Below the pieces are notes generated by a model that had not been told where the DNA came from, did not search any database, and saw only the letters and a program-made list of their open reading frames with translations. Of a DNA stretch of 64,000 nucleotides, positions 56,141 to 64,000 are shown in pieces; within the stretch, counting starts at the first letter, position 1, and the number at the start of each line of letters is the position of its first letter. The position numbers were made by a program, and so were the translations under genes. Source of the DNA: Vibrio bathopelagicus. GTDB lineage: Bacteria; Pseudomonadota; Gammaproteobacteria; Enterobacterales; Vibrionaceae. Where the stretch lies: the NCBI RefSeq assembly GCF_014879975.1, contig NZ_CP062500.1:3410001-3474000 (forward strand), given 5' to 3'.

Positions 56141-56806
56141 CTATATAATGCAAGCTTGATAACGTTGATGAACAAAGCGCCCACCTTGCTCTACATTTTC
56201 TAGATCTATCTTGAGCTTACCTTTAAAGCATGGCGCTGACGTCACTAAGGTATGGAACTCGCCATCTTCGCCACATGGATCGACATGACTCGGTAAGCTG
56301 CCTATTAGCTCAAGTGTGTATTTCTTCCCGCAATAGCTCATGTCTAATACATCGCTATCGACCGTGACGAGAAAGGTTTCGATTCCTCTGTCGATTATTT
56401 CACTCGCAAGTGCCTGACTGCTCTCTCCCATTAGGGGAAACACACACTCCCAACCCGCTGGTTCTATATAGCTTCTTCGATAATCGGCAATGCCATTGCA
56501 AAACATGTCTCCAAACGCGACCGCATCAATTGATAAGCCAGAACCTTTAAGTGCAGAGACAATAGTACTTTGATAAATCTCATTACTAGGAAACACTTCT
56601 GGAAGCTCAATCGTGATTAATGGTAAATCGACTAATTGCGCCTGCATCGCAACAACATCAATCGGAGTCACTTGGAAAGGAACTTCACCTCCAACATACG
56701 TAGTATAGAGAGCAACAACTTCATATTCGGAGCTTTCAAGTAGACGCTCTAGCGTTAATGTGGAGTCTTTACCTGACGACCAACTTATGACGACTTTCTT
56801 TTTCAT
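56141..56806 (-). CDS. DUF71/COG2102 PP-loop ATPase (Dph6-like), B12-linked
   Basis: A 221-residue adenine nucleotide alpha-hydrolase-type protein. The PP-loop appears as VISWSSGKDSTLTLERL near the N-terminus and the family's C-terminal GEDGEFHTLVTSAP is intact. In archaea and eukaryotes this fold is diphthine-ammonia ligase, but bacteria lack diphthamide. Comparative genomics of DUF71 proposed a separate bacterial group tied to B12 salvage; the btuB gene and riboswitch directly upstream fit that group. The exact reaction is unknown. I start at the ATG at 56806; a TTG at 56818 is less likely. A terminator lies between btuB and this gene, so it may be expressed by read-through. Confidence 0.82.
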   Translation of the reverse strand: MKKKVVISWSSGKDSTLTLERLLESSEYEVVALYTTYVGGEVPFQVTPIDVVAMQAQLVDLPLITIELPEVFPSNEIYQSTIVSALKGSGLSIDAVAFGDMFCNGIADYRRSYIEPAGWECVFPLMGESSQALASEIIDRGIETFLVTVDSDVLDMSYCGKKYTLELIGSLPSHVDPCGEDGEFHTLVTSAPCFKGKLKIDLENVEQGGRFVHQRYQACII

Positions 56807-56822
56807 TGATATACCCAATAAG

Positions 56823-56843
56823 AAAAACCGCCCGGAGGCGGTT
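56823..56843 (-). terminator. btuB terminator
   Basis: On the minus strand AACCGCC-TCCG-GGCGGTT followed by TTTC, ten bases after the btuB stop and 17 bases before the DUF71 start. Its short T tract allows some read-through. Confidence 0.72.
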
Positions 56844-56853
56844 TAGGTGCAAA

Positions 56854-58686
56854 CTAGAATTGGTAAGAGGCTGATACGAAGTATTCACGACCAGGCGTCG
56901 CGTAACCGCTATACATTTCATAGTCTTTGTCGAATGCGTTACTCAGTTTTCCTTTCACCTTTAGGTCTGCCGAAACTGCGTACTCAGCAGTAAAGTTCCA
57001 AAGGCTGTAACTTGCCAATCGTGTCGTCCCGTTAAAACGTTCACCTTGATAAAGGTACTGAGAGCCTAAAATCCAATCACCAAATTCAGCAAAAGCATTC
57101 CACTTAGCACCTTGTTTGGAACGGTATGCTAATTGTTGTTCTTTACCATTAGATTTATCTACTGGATCTTTCCAGTCTAAGTAGAACTGATGTGTAACAA
57201 TTGAGGTGTCAAAACCTAAGCCCAGTTCAACACCTTTTATTTCAGCTTCTCCAATATTAGTCATGCCTGAGCCTTGCCACATCAACATGTTATCAATCTT
57301 GTTGATGAAACCAGTAATCGACCAATCTAGATAAGAATGTGAACCTTCTAGCGTTAGCTCTGTATTTTGAGAATCTTCTGCTTTTAGATTAGGTGCTTCG
57401 TAACCCGGGTAATATAAGTCTAAAAAAGTAGGTGCTCTGAAGGCTGTACCATGGCTTGCTTTAATTTCATAGTTATCAAGGAACGTCCAACCCGCTGCTG
57501 CTTGCCACGTGGTGTTGTTTCCATATTGGCTGTTCTCATCATTTCGAGCACTTGCTTCAAGTGTCCAGTTATCTATGGTGTATTGACTAATAACACTTAC
57601 ACCATAGTTTTCACGAGGGTTATCTTCTGGCTTATAGTAACTAAAGCCTGTGTAGCCTTCATCTAACTCTTCACGTCGGTAATCTAAACCACCACCTAAA
57701 GCCAACTGCTCATTTACTCGGTAAGAGTTTAACCAAGCAGCATTGATCTGGTTAATAGATGTGATGCCACCACTTTTCTTACTCTTACCTACGACATAAT
57801 CGTAGTTATCTTGTTCTGCATAAGTAAGATCTAAAGTTGAAGTGAGGTTGTCTTCGTTGTAAGCCAAGTTTGTATTAATTGAACGGAACTCAGTTCGGCC
57901 GACTTTTTCTTCATGATTTGTTCCATACGTATTGTCGTACTCACCTTCATTGTCGTAAGCCACAACATTAACAAAAGCATTAACTGTCTTGGTTAGCTGA
58001 TTTTGGTAGCCGATATTTACATTGTATGACTCAAAACCGTGCTCATCGCCATCGTTAACACCGGCTACAGGTTTAACATTAAACCCATCATCTTTTTCAT
58101 AACCAATAACAGCTTTAATATGTTGGCTGTCATCAATCTTATGCAGAGCAGCTAAAGAGGTTACATAATGATTGTTTGTACCATATCCGCCATACACTTT
58201 AACGGCATCTTCATTCACATCTGCTCTGGTAATAATATTGATGACACCAGAAATAGCTTCTGAACCATAGATAGAGGCACGAGCACCACGAATGAATTCA
58301 ATTCTTTCAATTGAGTTAACTGGCAAAGAGTTAAAATCAACACCACCCATCATAGCTCTTGGTAAGCGGGTACCATCCATTAGAACTAGTACTTGAGAAG
58401 AACTACCTCCTCGCACATAGAACGAGGCTGTTTGCCCACGACCACCATATTGAGCAACTTCAACGCTTGGCAACGTTCGAAAAACTTCAATAAGGCTATT
58501 TGCTTGAAGTTTTGAAATATCTTCTTTGGTAACGACAACAGTTTGAGCTAATACAGCACCGTCAACTTGCTCAAAACGGTTAGCCGTAACCACCATGGTT
58601 TCGTCGGTAGATGCTTCTTGGGCGTGTAAATTGGAGATAGGTGAAAGCAGCGATGCTACAGCGACCGCTAAAAGGGATTTGTTCAT
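56854..58686 (-). CDS. btuB: TonB-dependent vitamin B12 outer-membrane receptor
   Basis: A 610-residue protein, similar in length to E. coli BtuB (614). A signal peptide of about 22 residues ends SNLHAQEA; the TonB box is DETMVVTA. The plug domain ([44 protein letters not shown]) precedes a 22-strand barrel ending in the aromatic terminus YFVSASYQF. It binds cobalamins at the cell surface and passes them inward using TonB energy. A cobalamin riboswitch lies upstream, so it is repressed when B12 is plentiful. It leads the btuB-DUF71-murI series. Confidence 0.95.
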   Translation of the reverse strand: MNKSLLAVAVASLLSPISNLHAQEASTDETMVVTANRFEQVDGAVLAQTVVVTKEDISKLQANSLIEVFRTLPSVEVAQYGGRGQTASFYVRGGSSSQVLVLMDGTRLPRAMMGGVDFNSLPVNSIERIEFIRGARASIYGSEAISGVINIITRADVNEDAVKVYGGYGTNNHYVTSLAALHKIDDSQHIKAVIGYEKDDGFNVKPVAGVNDGDEHGFESYNVNIGYQNQLTKTVNAFVNVVAYDNEGEYDNTYGTNHEEKVGRTEFRSINTNLAYNEDNLTSTLDLTYAEQDNYDYVVGKSKKSGGITSINQINAAWLNSYRVNEQLALGGGLDYRREELDEGYTGFSYYKPEDNPRENYGVSVISQYTIDNWTLEASARNDENSQYGNNTTWQAAAGWTFLDNYEIKASHGTAFRAPTFLDLYYPGYEAPNLKAEDSQNTELTLEGSHSYLDWSITGFINKIDNMLMWQGSGMTNIGEAEIKGVELGLGFDTSIVTHQFYLDWKDPVDKSNGKEQQLAYRSKQGAKWNAFAEFGDWILGSQYLYQGERFNGTTRLASYSLWNFTAEYAVSADLKVKGKLSNAFDKDYEMYSGYATPGREYFVSASYQF

Positions 58687-58740
58687 GTTGTGATCCTAAA
58701 TCGCGTAAATTCCTACCAAACCACATTGTATGGTTTAGCT

Positions 58741-58921
58741 ACTGGCAGGTATTCGGACTCAAGAGCACAACCTTATGGTTACCTCATATTCGACTTCCCA
58801 CAAAAAGCTATTTGCAGTGTCTTATGAATATTCGTTCTCTTTCACCGCTGCGCGTCAGTTCTGGATTCACACCAGATTCCCTCTTCAGCCATCTATACAT
58901 CTAAATGGCACCAGCTTGCGG
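58741..58921 (-). promoter_or_regulatory. Cobalamin riboswitch upstream of btuB
   Basis: On the minus strand the characteristic parts appear in order: AAGAGGGAA, then GGTGTGAATCC, then GCGCAGCGGTGA, and near the 3' end the B12 box CCGAATACCTGCCAGT. Length (about 180 bases) and position 54 bases before btuB fit the family. Ligand binding would block translation or cause termination of btuB. Confidence 0.92.
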
Positions 58922-59085
58922 GAGATAGTATTAACCTATGAATCATTTGTCTAGTCTAAGATAGTTATAAGCTATAGTTTTCATGCTCGATTTACATTGA
59001 ATAGCTCTCAACACTGGACAAGCGCCTGTGATTGAATAAAATCTGCGCTCTTGATTTAAAAGCACGACAGCAAAAAGGCATAACA

Positions 59086-60195
59086 ATGGCGAATTTAGAT
59101 GTAAACCCGCAACGCTACCAAGAACAACTAGCAGAAAAGACTGAGCGTCTTACTGAGATGTTCTCACAATACGATGTGCCTGAGTTGGAAGTGTATGAAT
59201 CTCCAGAGCAACACTACCGCATGCGTGCTGAATTTCGCGTGTGGCATGAAGGTGACGATATGTATTACGTCATGTTCAATCAAGAGACCAAAGAAAAATA
59301 CCGTGTAGACCAGTTCCCAGCGGCTAGCCGTCTTATCAACGACTTAATGCCTCTACTAACAGATGCAATGAAAGAGAACCACTCTCTACGTCACAAGCTA
59401 TTCCAAGTAGATTTTCTTTCTACGCTGAGTGGTGAGATTTTGGTATCACTGCTTTACCATCGTCAATTGGGTGAGCAATGGATTCAAGATGCTAAAGCAC
59501 TGAAGCAACAATTGAATGATGAAGGTTTTAACCTAAACCTGATTGGCCGTGCGCGTAAGATGAAAATCGTCCTTGATCGCGACTACGTAATTGAAAAGCT
59601 AGACGTGAATGGTGACAGCTACATCTACCAACAAGTAGAGAACAGCTTTACCCAACCAAACGGCAAAGTAGCAGAGAAAATGTTGGAATGGGCTGTCGAC
59701 TGTACCCAAGACAGCAAAGGTGACTTGCTAGAACTTTACTGTGGTAACGGTAACTTCTCATTAGCACTGGCACAAAACTTTGAGCGTGTACTCGCAACCG
59801 AGCTAGCGAAGCCATCTGTAGAGTCTGCTCAATACAACATTGCGGCGAACAAGATCGATAATGTTCAGATCATTCGTATGTCTGCGGAAGATTTTACCGT
59901 AGCAATGGAAGGTAAGCGTGAATTCCGCCGTCTACAACAAGCAAACATCGATCTGAAGAGCTACAACTGCAACACTATCTTTGTTGATCCACCGCGTTCA
60001 GGTATGGATGTTGATACTTGTAAGATGGTACAAGGCTACGAGCGTATCATGTACATCTCTTGTAACCCTGAGACATTAAAAGAGAACCTAGACATTCTAA
60101 ACGAAACACACGACATCACTCGTTTTGCTCTATTTGACCAGTTCCCTTATACGCACCACATGGAAGCCGGTGTATTCCTAGAGCGTAAAGCGTAA
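59086..60195 (+). CDS. trmA: tRNA (uracil-54-C5)-methyltransferase
   Basis: A 369-residue SAM enzyme that makes m5U54 in the T loop of tRNA; also modifies tmRNA in E. coli. Visible are the SAM motif [27 protein letters not shown], the catalytic Cys in [10 protein letters not shown] and the general base Glu in [10 protein letters not shown]. The start at 59086 ([15 protein letters not shown]) has AAGG eight bases upstream; a TTG at 59032 would add 18 residues. Single gene, ended by a perfect palindromic terminator; neighbours yijD-fabR and btuB as in E. coli. Confidence 0.96.
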   Translation: MANLDVNPQRYQEQLAEKTERLTEMFSQYDVPELEVYESPEQHYRMRAEFRVWHEGDDMYYVMFNQETKEKYRVDQFPAASRLINDLMPLLTDAMKENHSLRHKLFQVDFLSTLSGEILVSLLYHRQLGEQWIQDAKALKQQLNDEGFNLNLIGRARKMKIVLDRDYVIEKLDVNGDSYIYQQVENSFTQPNGKVAEKMLEWAVDCTQDSKGDLLELYCGNGNFSLALAQNFERVLATELAKPSVESAQYNIAANKIDNVQIIRMSAEDFTVAMEGKREFRRLQQANIDLKSYNCNTIFVDPPRSGMDVDTCKMVQGYERIMYISCNPETLKENLDILNETHDITRFALFDQFPYTHHMEAGVFLERKA

Positions 60196-60237
60196 ATCTC
60201 GCTCCTAGGTCAAAGCTTTAAGCTAAACCGCAGATAC

Positions 60238-60267
60238 AAAAAAACGAGCCAATTGGCTCGTTTTTTT
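60238..60267. terminator. Bidirectional terminator between trmA and yijD
   Basis: A perfect 30-base palindrome, AAAAAAACGAGCCAA and its complement, with tracts on both sides. Confidence 0.93.
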
Positions 60268-60281
60268 ATTTATACGTTGGT

Positions 60282-60653
60282 TTAAGCGGTTTTACCGATA
60301 AAGCCTAACTTCTTACCTACCCAAGCGAGCAGTAACATAGCGACAATAATCGCAAAGAAGTTTGAACCTGCATCCGGGTGTTGTGCTTTCACAAAAGCCG
60401 AATGGCCAAATGCACCTACAAAGAAACAAGCTAAACCCACTAATGGAATATCTTCAGATACTGGATTAGTTAGGTATTCTTGGTAAAGCGCTTGTACAGC
60501 CAAGACTAAAGCAATCAGCGGGAAAATAGAGAAGCCCACTTCGCTCATTGTTACCCAAGATAACAGTGCATCACCACACACACCTGCAACAACAGCAAGT
60601 ACGAGTGTCTTTCTTTCAGAACCACGGTTTACAGTATTATTTTCATTCGACAT
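60282..60653 (-). CDS. yijD: DUF1422 inner-membrane protein YijD
   Basis: A 123-residue protein with about four hydrophobic segments (VLAVVAGVCGDALLSWV, FPLIALVLAVQALY, LVGLACFFVGAFGHSAF, FFAIIVAMLLLAWVG). The family has no known function. Its start overlaps the fabR stop by one base (TAATG), so the two are cotranscribed, as in E. coli where yijD follows fabR; a role near membrane lipid control is therefore only an inference. Confidence 0.9.
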   Translation of the reverse strand: MSNENNTVNRGSERKTLVLAVVAGVCGDALLSWVTMSEVGFSIFPLIALVLAVQALYQEYLTNPVSEDIPLVGLACFFVGAFGHSAFVKAQHPDAGSNFFAIIVAMLLLAWVGKKLGFIGKTA

Positions 60654-61294
60654 TATTCAATCCCGCCTTTTAATCGGTTACGTTCACGTTCTTTACGATA
60701 CCAAAAAGCCCCTTTGGCCATCATTCGCAATTGCATGATCAAGCGATCAGCCAATTCATCTCGCTGACGTCGATCTAAATCTAATGCTTCTGCCCCTGAG
60801 TTGAAGACCAAAATGACGGAGGCTTCGGCCTGAGTAAAAGCTTCATCTCGTGTCATGCCAGTCGTTATTAAATATTCGGTTAACTCAGCAGAGAAGTGCT
60901 GTATCTCACGAGCTACCGCTGCACGAAACTCAAATGACGTTCCTGAGCGCTCTCGTAATAACAGTCTGAATACGTTTGGGCTGCTTTCAATGAATTCCAT
61001 AAAGGTTTCAACCGATGTGCGAATCACGCTGCCTTCTTTTACTATGCGCTGCCTCGCTTGTCGCATTAGCTGGCGCAATAGTAAGCCACCTTCATCAACC
61101 ATGGTTAAGCCAAGCTCATCCATGTCTTTAAAGTGACGATAAAAGGAAGTCGGTGCTATTCCAGCCTCACGAGCGACTTCTCTCAAGCTTAGATTGGAAA
61201 AACTACGATCAGCACTGAGTTGGCTAAATGCCGCATCGATCAAGCTACGACGAGTTTTTTCTTTTTGCTGTGCGCGAATGCCCATTGGTTTCAT
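60653..61294 (-). CDS. fabR: TetR-family repressor of unsaturated fatty acid synthesis, FabR
   Basis: A 213-residue TetR-type regulator. The N-terminal HTH region ([20 protein letters not shown]) and MRQARQRIV...[14 protein letters not shown] are nearly as in E. coli FabR. It represses fabA and fabB with acyl-ACP or acyl-CoA as signal, setting the unsaturated share of membrane lipids. I keep the ATG at 61294; the ATG at 61285 is a possible alternative, neither having a strong ribosome site. Divergent from sthA, cotranscribed with yijD. Confidence 0.94.
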   Translation of the reverse strand: MKPMGIRAQQKEKTRRSLIDAAFSQLSADRSFSNLSLREVAREAGIAPTSFYRHFKDMDELGLTMVDEGGLLLRQLMRQARQRIVKEGSVIRTSVETFMEFIESSPNVFRLLLRERSGTSFEFRAAVAREIQHFSAELTEYLITTGMTRDEAFTQAEASVILVFNSGAEALDLDRRQRDELADRLIMQLRMMAKGAFWYRKERERNRLKGGIE

Positions 61295-61621
61295 ACTTTA
61301 TCAACATCTTCTTTTACAGCCTAAACAGGCATGTCTAATACTCTCTTCAATATAACGCGAATCACTTATTTATATAAGGCACTCTAGTTATATAAGACAC
61401 TCAACATACCTCTTTGTTCACGTACCGAAGTAAATACGTTCGAAGAAAAAATTTCAATCTCCACACTGTCATTTGGAGACATACGACATACCAAATATTA
61501 TTTTTTCGATAACACTGCGTGATCCCACCGACTCTCTGATGCCCTTTTCATGTACCCAAGAACAGAATCAGTTAAAATCTCGCTAAAGCAATGTTAATCA
61601 AATATAACAAGGAAGATATCT
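61295..61621. other. Divergent region fabR / sthA
   Basis: A 327-base gap without ORF. It contains a direct repeat TATATAAG(G/A)CACTC at 61371-61384 and 61389-61402. The sthA ribosome site AAGGA lies eight bases before its start. Promoters are likely on both strands, but I cannot assign them firmly. Confidence 0.45.
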
Positions 61622-63022
61622 ATGCCACACTCCAACCACTTTGATGTAATCGTAATTGGTAGTGGCCCCGGAGGCGAAGGGGCAGCGATGGGATTAACCA
61701 AAGCCGGGTTGAACGTTGCAATCATTGAAAAAGAGAGCAGCGTTGGTGGTGGTTGTACTCACTGGGGAACCATTCCTTCAAAAGCACTGCGTCATGCCGT
61801 GAGTCGTATTATTGAATTCAACAGCAACCCGCTATTTTGTCAGAACAACAAAAGCATTCACTCAACCTTCTCCAACATACTGGGTCATGCTAAATCAGTC
61901 ATCGATAAACAAACTCGACTGCGCCAAGGTTTCTACGATCGCAACCAATGCACACTGGTATTTGGTACTGCTCGTTTTATCGATACCAACACCATCTCTG
62001 TTTTACAAAGCGATGGTACTGAAGAACATTACAGCGCAGACAAGTTTGTAATTGCGACAGGCTCACGTCCTTACCAGCCAGACAACGTCGACTTCCTACA
62101 CGAACGTATCTACGACAGCGATTCTATTCTTTCTCTTAAACACGACCCTCAACACATCATCATTTATGGTGCTGGCGTTATCGGTTGTGAGTACGCATCG
62201 ATCTTCCGTGGTTTAGGCGTAAAAACCGATCTCATCAATACTCGAGACCGCTTGCTGTCATTCCTCGATAATGAAACCTCAGATGCGCTTTCTTACCACT
62301 TCTGGAACAGTGGCGTAGTAATTCGTAACGATGAAACCTTTGAGAAAATTGAAGGCACTGATGACGGTGTAATCATTCACCTAGAGTCAGGTAAGAAAAT
62401 GCGTGCTGATTGCCTACTGTATGCCAATGGCCGAACGGGTAACACAGACAAGCTCAACCTTGGGGCTGTGGGGCTAGAATCCGATTCACGTGGTCAAGTG
62501 TCGGTTAACAGCAACTACCAAACCAGTATCAGCCACGTTTATGCAGTGGGTGATGTGATTGGCTACCCTAGCCTGGCAAGTGCTGCCTATGACCAAGGTC
62601 GTTTCGTGGCTCAAGCAATAGTGAAAGGCGAAGCGGAAGGCCATCTGATTGAAGACATTCCAACGGGCATCTACACAATTCCGGAGATCAGCTCCGTTGG
62701 TAAAACAGAGCAAGAGCTTACCGCCGCGAAGGTTCCTTACGAAGTGGGACGTTCTTCATTCAAACACCTCGCTCGTGCACAAATCGCAGGCAAAGACATT
62801 GGTAGCTTGAAAATCCTATTCCACCGTGAAACCAAAGAGATTTTAGGTATCCACGTGTTTGGTGAGCGTGCTGCTGAGATCATCCACATAGGTCAGGCGA
62901 TCATGGAACAGAAAGGCGAAGCAAATACCATCGAGTACTTTGTGAATACTACCTTCAACTATCCAACAATGGCCGAAGCTTATCGCGTCGCAGCGCTTAA
63001 CGGACTTAACCGTTTGTTCTAA
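61622..63022 (+). CDS. sthA: Soluble pyridine nucleotide transhydrogenase
   Basis: A 466-residue flavoprotein that moves hydride between NADPH and NAD+. The FAD motif [14 protein letters not shown] is near residue 12 and the NAD(P) motif [19 protein letters not shown] near 182; [14 protein letters not shown] binds FAD. In the family of disulfide reductases the active site is C-x4-C, but here [14 protein letters not shown] has Thr for the second Cys, which is normal for SthA. Length equals E. coli SthA. Divergent from fabR, as in E. coli. Confidence 0.96.
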   Translation: MPHSNHFDVIVIGSGPGGEGAAMGLTKAGLNVAIIEKESSVGGGCTHWGTIPSKALRHAVSRIIEFNSNPLFCQNNKSIHSTFSNILGHAKSVIDKQTRLRQGFYDRNQCTLVFGTARFIDTNTISVLQSDGTEEHYSADKFVIATGSRPYQPDNVDFLHERIYDSDSILSLKHDPQHIIIYGAGVIGCEYASIFRGLGVKTDLINTRDRLLSFLDNETSDALSYHFWNSGVVIRNDETFEKIEGTDDGVIIHLESGKKMRADCLLYANGRTGNTDKLNLGAVGLESDSRGQVSVNSNYQTSISHVYAVGDVIGYPSLASAAYDQGRFVAQAIVKGEAEGHLIEDIPTGIYTIPEISSVGKTEQELTAAKVPYEVGRSSFKHLARAQIAGKDIGSLKILFHRETKEILGIHVFGERAAEIIHIGQAIMEQKGEANTIEYFVNTTFNYPTMAEAYRVAALNGLNRLF

Positions 63023-63069
63023 ACAAAGAACCAATAGGACTATTTGACCACCTGTAGGCCAAATACATA

Positions 63070-63098
63070 AACAGCAAGCCATGAGCTTGCTGTTTTTA
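63070..63098. terminator. Terminator between sthA and the MATE gene
   Basis: AACAGCAAGC and GCTTGCTGTT pair perfectly around CATGA and are followed by TTT. It lies between converging genes. Confidence 0.85.
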
Positions 63099-63207
63099 TT
63101 TAAATCACTGAGTTATATAGCTATATGAGTAATTAGATCATGATGTTCTAAATACCCTCTTACCTGGACAGCTTCTATTTATCACTCCCTGAACTAAGCT
63201 ATCTAAG

Positions 63208-64000
63208 CTAAGCGAGAAACTCTCCTTTCTTCCACTGAGAAACAAATAAAACACCAAGACCAATCCCACGCATCGCCATAAAGCTCAACATTGCTAGCCA
63301 CAGCGCATGGTTTTCTAAACCTGATGCTAAGTAGAAAATCGCAAAGAAACTGCAGGTGGCCACAAACATACTGTTACGCATATCTTTGCCTTTGGTAGCG
63401 CCCACGAAAATACCGTCCAGTAAGAAGCACCACATAGAAACGAGCGGCATCGCAATCAACCACGGTAAATAAACTTCAGCCTGAGTTTTAACTTCTGGGA
63501 TTGTGGTGATCATATTAATCAAACTAGACCCCGCAATCGCGAACACTATGGTCAGCACCAAACAAATATTGAAGCTCCAGAAGAAAGTACCAATCAACGA
63601 CTGATTGAGCTCATCTTTATCTTTCGCGCCGATCGCTTTACCGACCATGGCTTCCATGGCGTAAGCAAAACCATCCATCCCATAAGAGATAATCATCAAG
63701 AAACTCATCAGTACCGCATTGGCTGCTACCACATCATCACCAAAGCTTGCGCCCTGGAAAGTCATAAAAGTAAAAGTGGCTTGTAGGCATAAGGAACGCA
63801 GAAAGATGTCGCGATTCAGTTTTACAAAACGGCTCAAGCCTTGGCTAGTTTTGTTAAGCAGACCCCATGGCGATGGCAGTTGCCTCTTCATCCAGATTCG
63901 ATACACACAAATTAAGCCAAACGTTAAACCTGCATAGTCCGCTATCACCGATGCCAACGCAGCGCCTTCAACTTGCCAGCCGAGGCCAATGACAAATACG
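63208..64000 (-). CDS. dinF: MATE-family multidrug exporter, DinF type (C-terminal part)
   Basis: The frame is open to the window edge, so the N-terminal part is missing; 263 codons are visible and the beginning reads VFVIGLGWQVEGAALASVIA. Six or so transmembrane helices follow, with MATE features such as ANAVLMSFLMIISYGMDGFAYAMEAMVGKAIGA and LLDGIFVGATKGKDMRNSM, close to the DinF branch. MATE proteins export drugs and metabolites with sodium or proton gradients. The TTG at 63957 is internal, not a start. The symbol is tentative because only half the protein is seen. Confidence 0.82.
   Translation of the reverse strand, partial: VFVIGLGWQVEGAALASVIADYAGLTFGLICVYRIWMKRQLPSPWGLLNKTSQGLSRFVKLNRDIFLRSLCLQATFTFMTFQGASFGDDVVAANAVLMSFLMIISYGMDGFAYAMEAMVGKAIGAKDKDELNQSLIGTFFWSFNICLVLTIVFAIAGSSLINMITTIPEVKTQAEVYLPWLIAMPLVSMWCFLLDGIFVGATKGKDMRNSMFVATCSFFAIFYLASGLENHALWLAMLSFMAMRGIGLGVLFVSQWKKGEFLA

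Overview
The window looks like the chromosome of a Vibrio, probably near the Splendidus clade (an inference from protein sequences, rRNA and gene order; no search was run). Nearly everything belongs to the conserved gamma-proteobacterial block around the E. coli rpoBC/rrnB region, with the same neighbours: purHD, yjaH-hupA, yjaG, hemE-nudC-rsd, rpoBC-rplJL-rplKA, nusG-secE, tufB with four tRNAs, coaA, birA-murB, an rRNA locus, murI, btuB, trmA, yijD-fabR and sthA.

Left part (1-12.5 kb): end of dusB with fis, zntR, purH and purD, the lipoprotein gene yjaH and hupA, a CNNM/CBS membrane protein, yjaG, a 2-hydroxyacid dehydrogenase overlapping an Fe-S type uracil-DNA glycosylase-like gene, nudC-hemE and rsd. 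Between hemE and nudC, on the opposite strand, a strong promoter is followed 70 bases later by a terminator with no ORF between them; this is a candidate small RNA.

Transcription and translation block (12.5-26.5 kb, minus strand): rpoC, rpoB, rplL, rplJ, rplA, rplK, nusG, secE, tufB and tRNAs Thr, Gly, Tyr, Thr. Promoters with GCGCC-type discriminators can be read before rplK, rplJ and the tRNA operon. From 26.6 to 31.5 kb follow coaA, birA, murB, a GNAT acetyltransferase and pssA.

rRNA block (31.5-54.7 kb, minus strand): four complete rRNA operons in direct tandem where E. coli has only rrnB. Copies are numbered 1-4 from left to right; transcription runs from copy 4 to copy 1. Copy 1 carries tRNA-Glu, Lys and Val in its spacer and a distal tRNA-Asp; copy 2 carries tRNA-Ile and Ala; copies 3 and 4 have no spacer tRNA. 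Only copy 4 has a P1-like promoter with an A/T-rich upstream element; the others have a single P2-like promoter squeezed behind the preceding 5S gene. The four 16S genes are distinct mosaics of a few variant blocks. Downstream of the cluster lies a roughly 120-base periodic series of decayed tRNA-terminator units.

Right part (54.8-64 kb): a membrane-anchored RRM protein, murI, a DUF71/COG2102 PP-loop ATPase and btuB behind a cobalamin riboswitch, then trmA, yijD-fabR, sthA and the C-terminal part of a MATE exporter that runs off the window.
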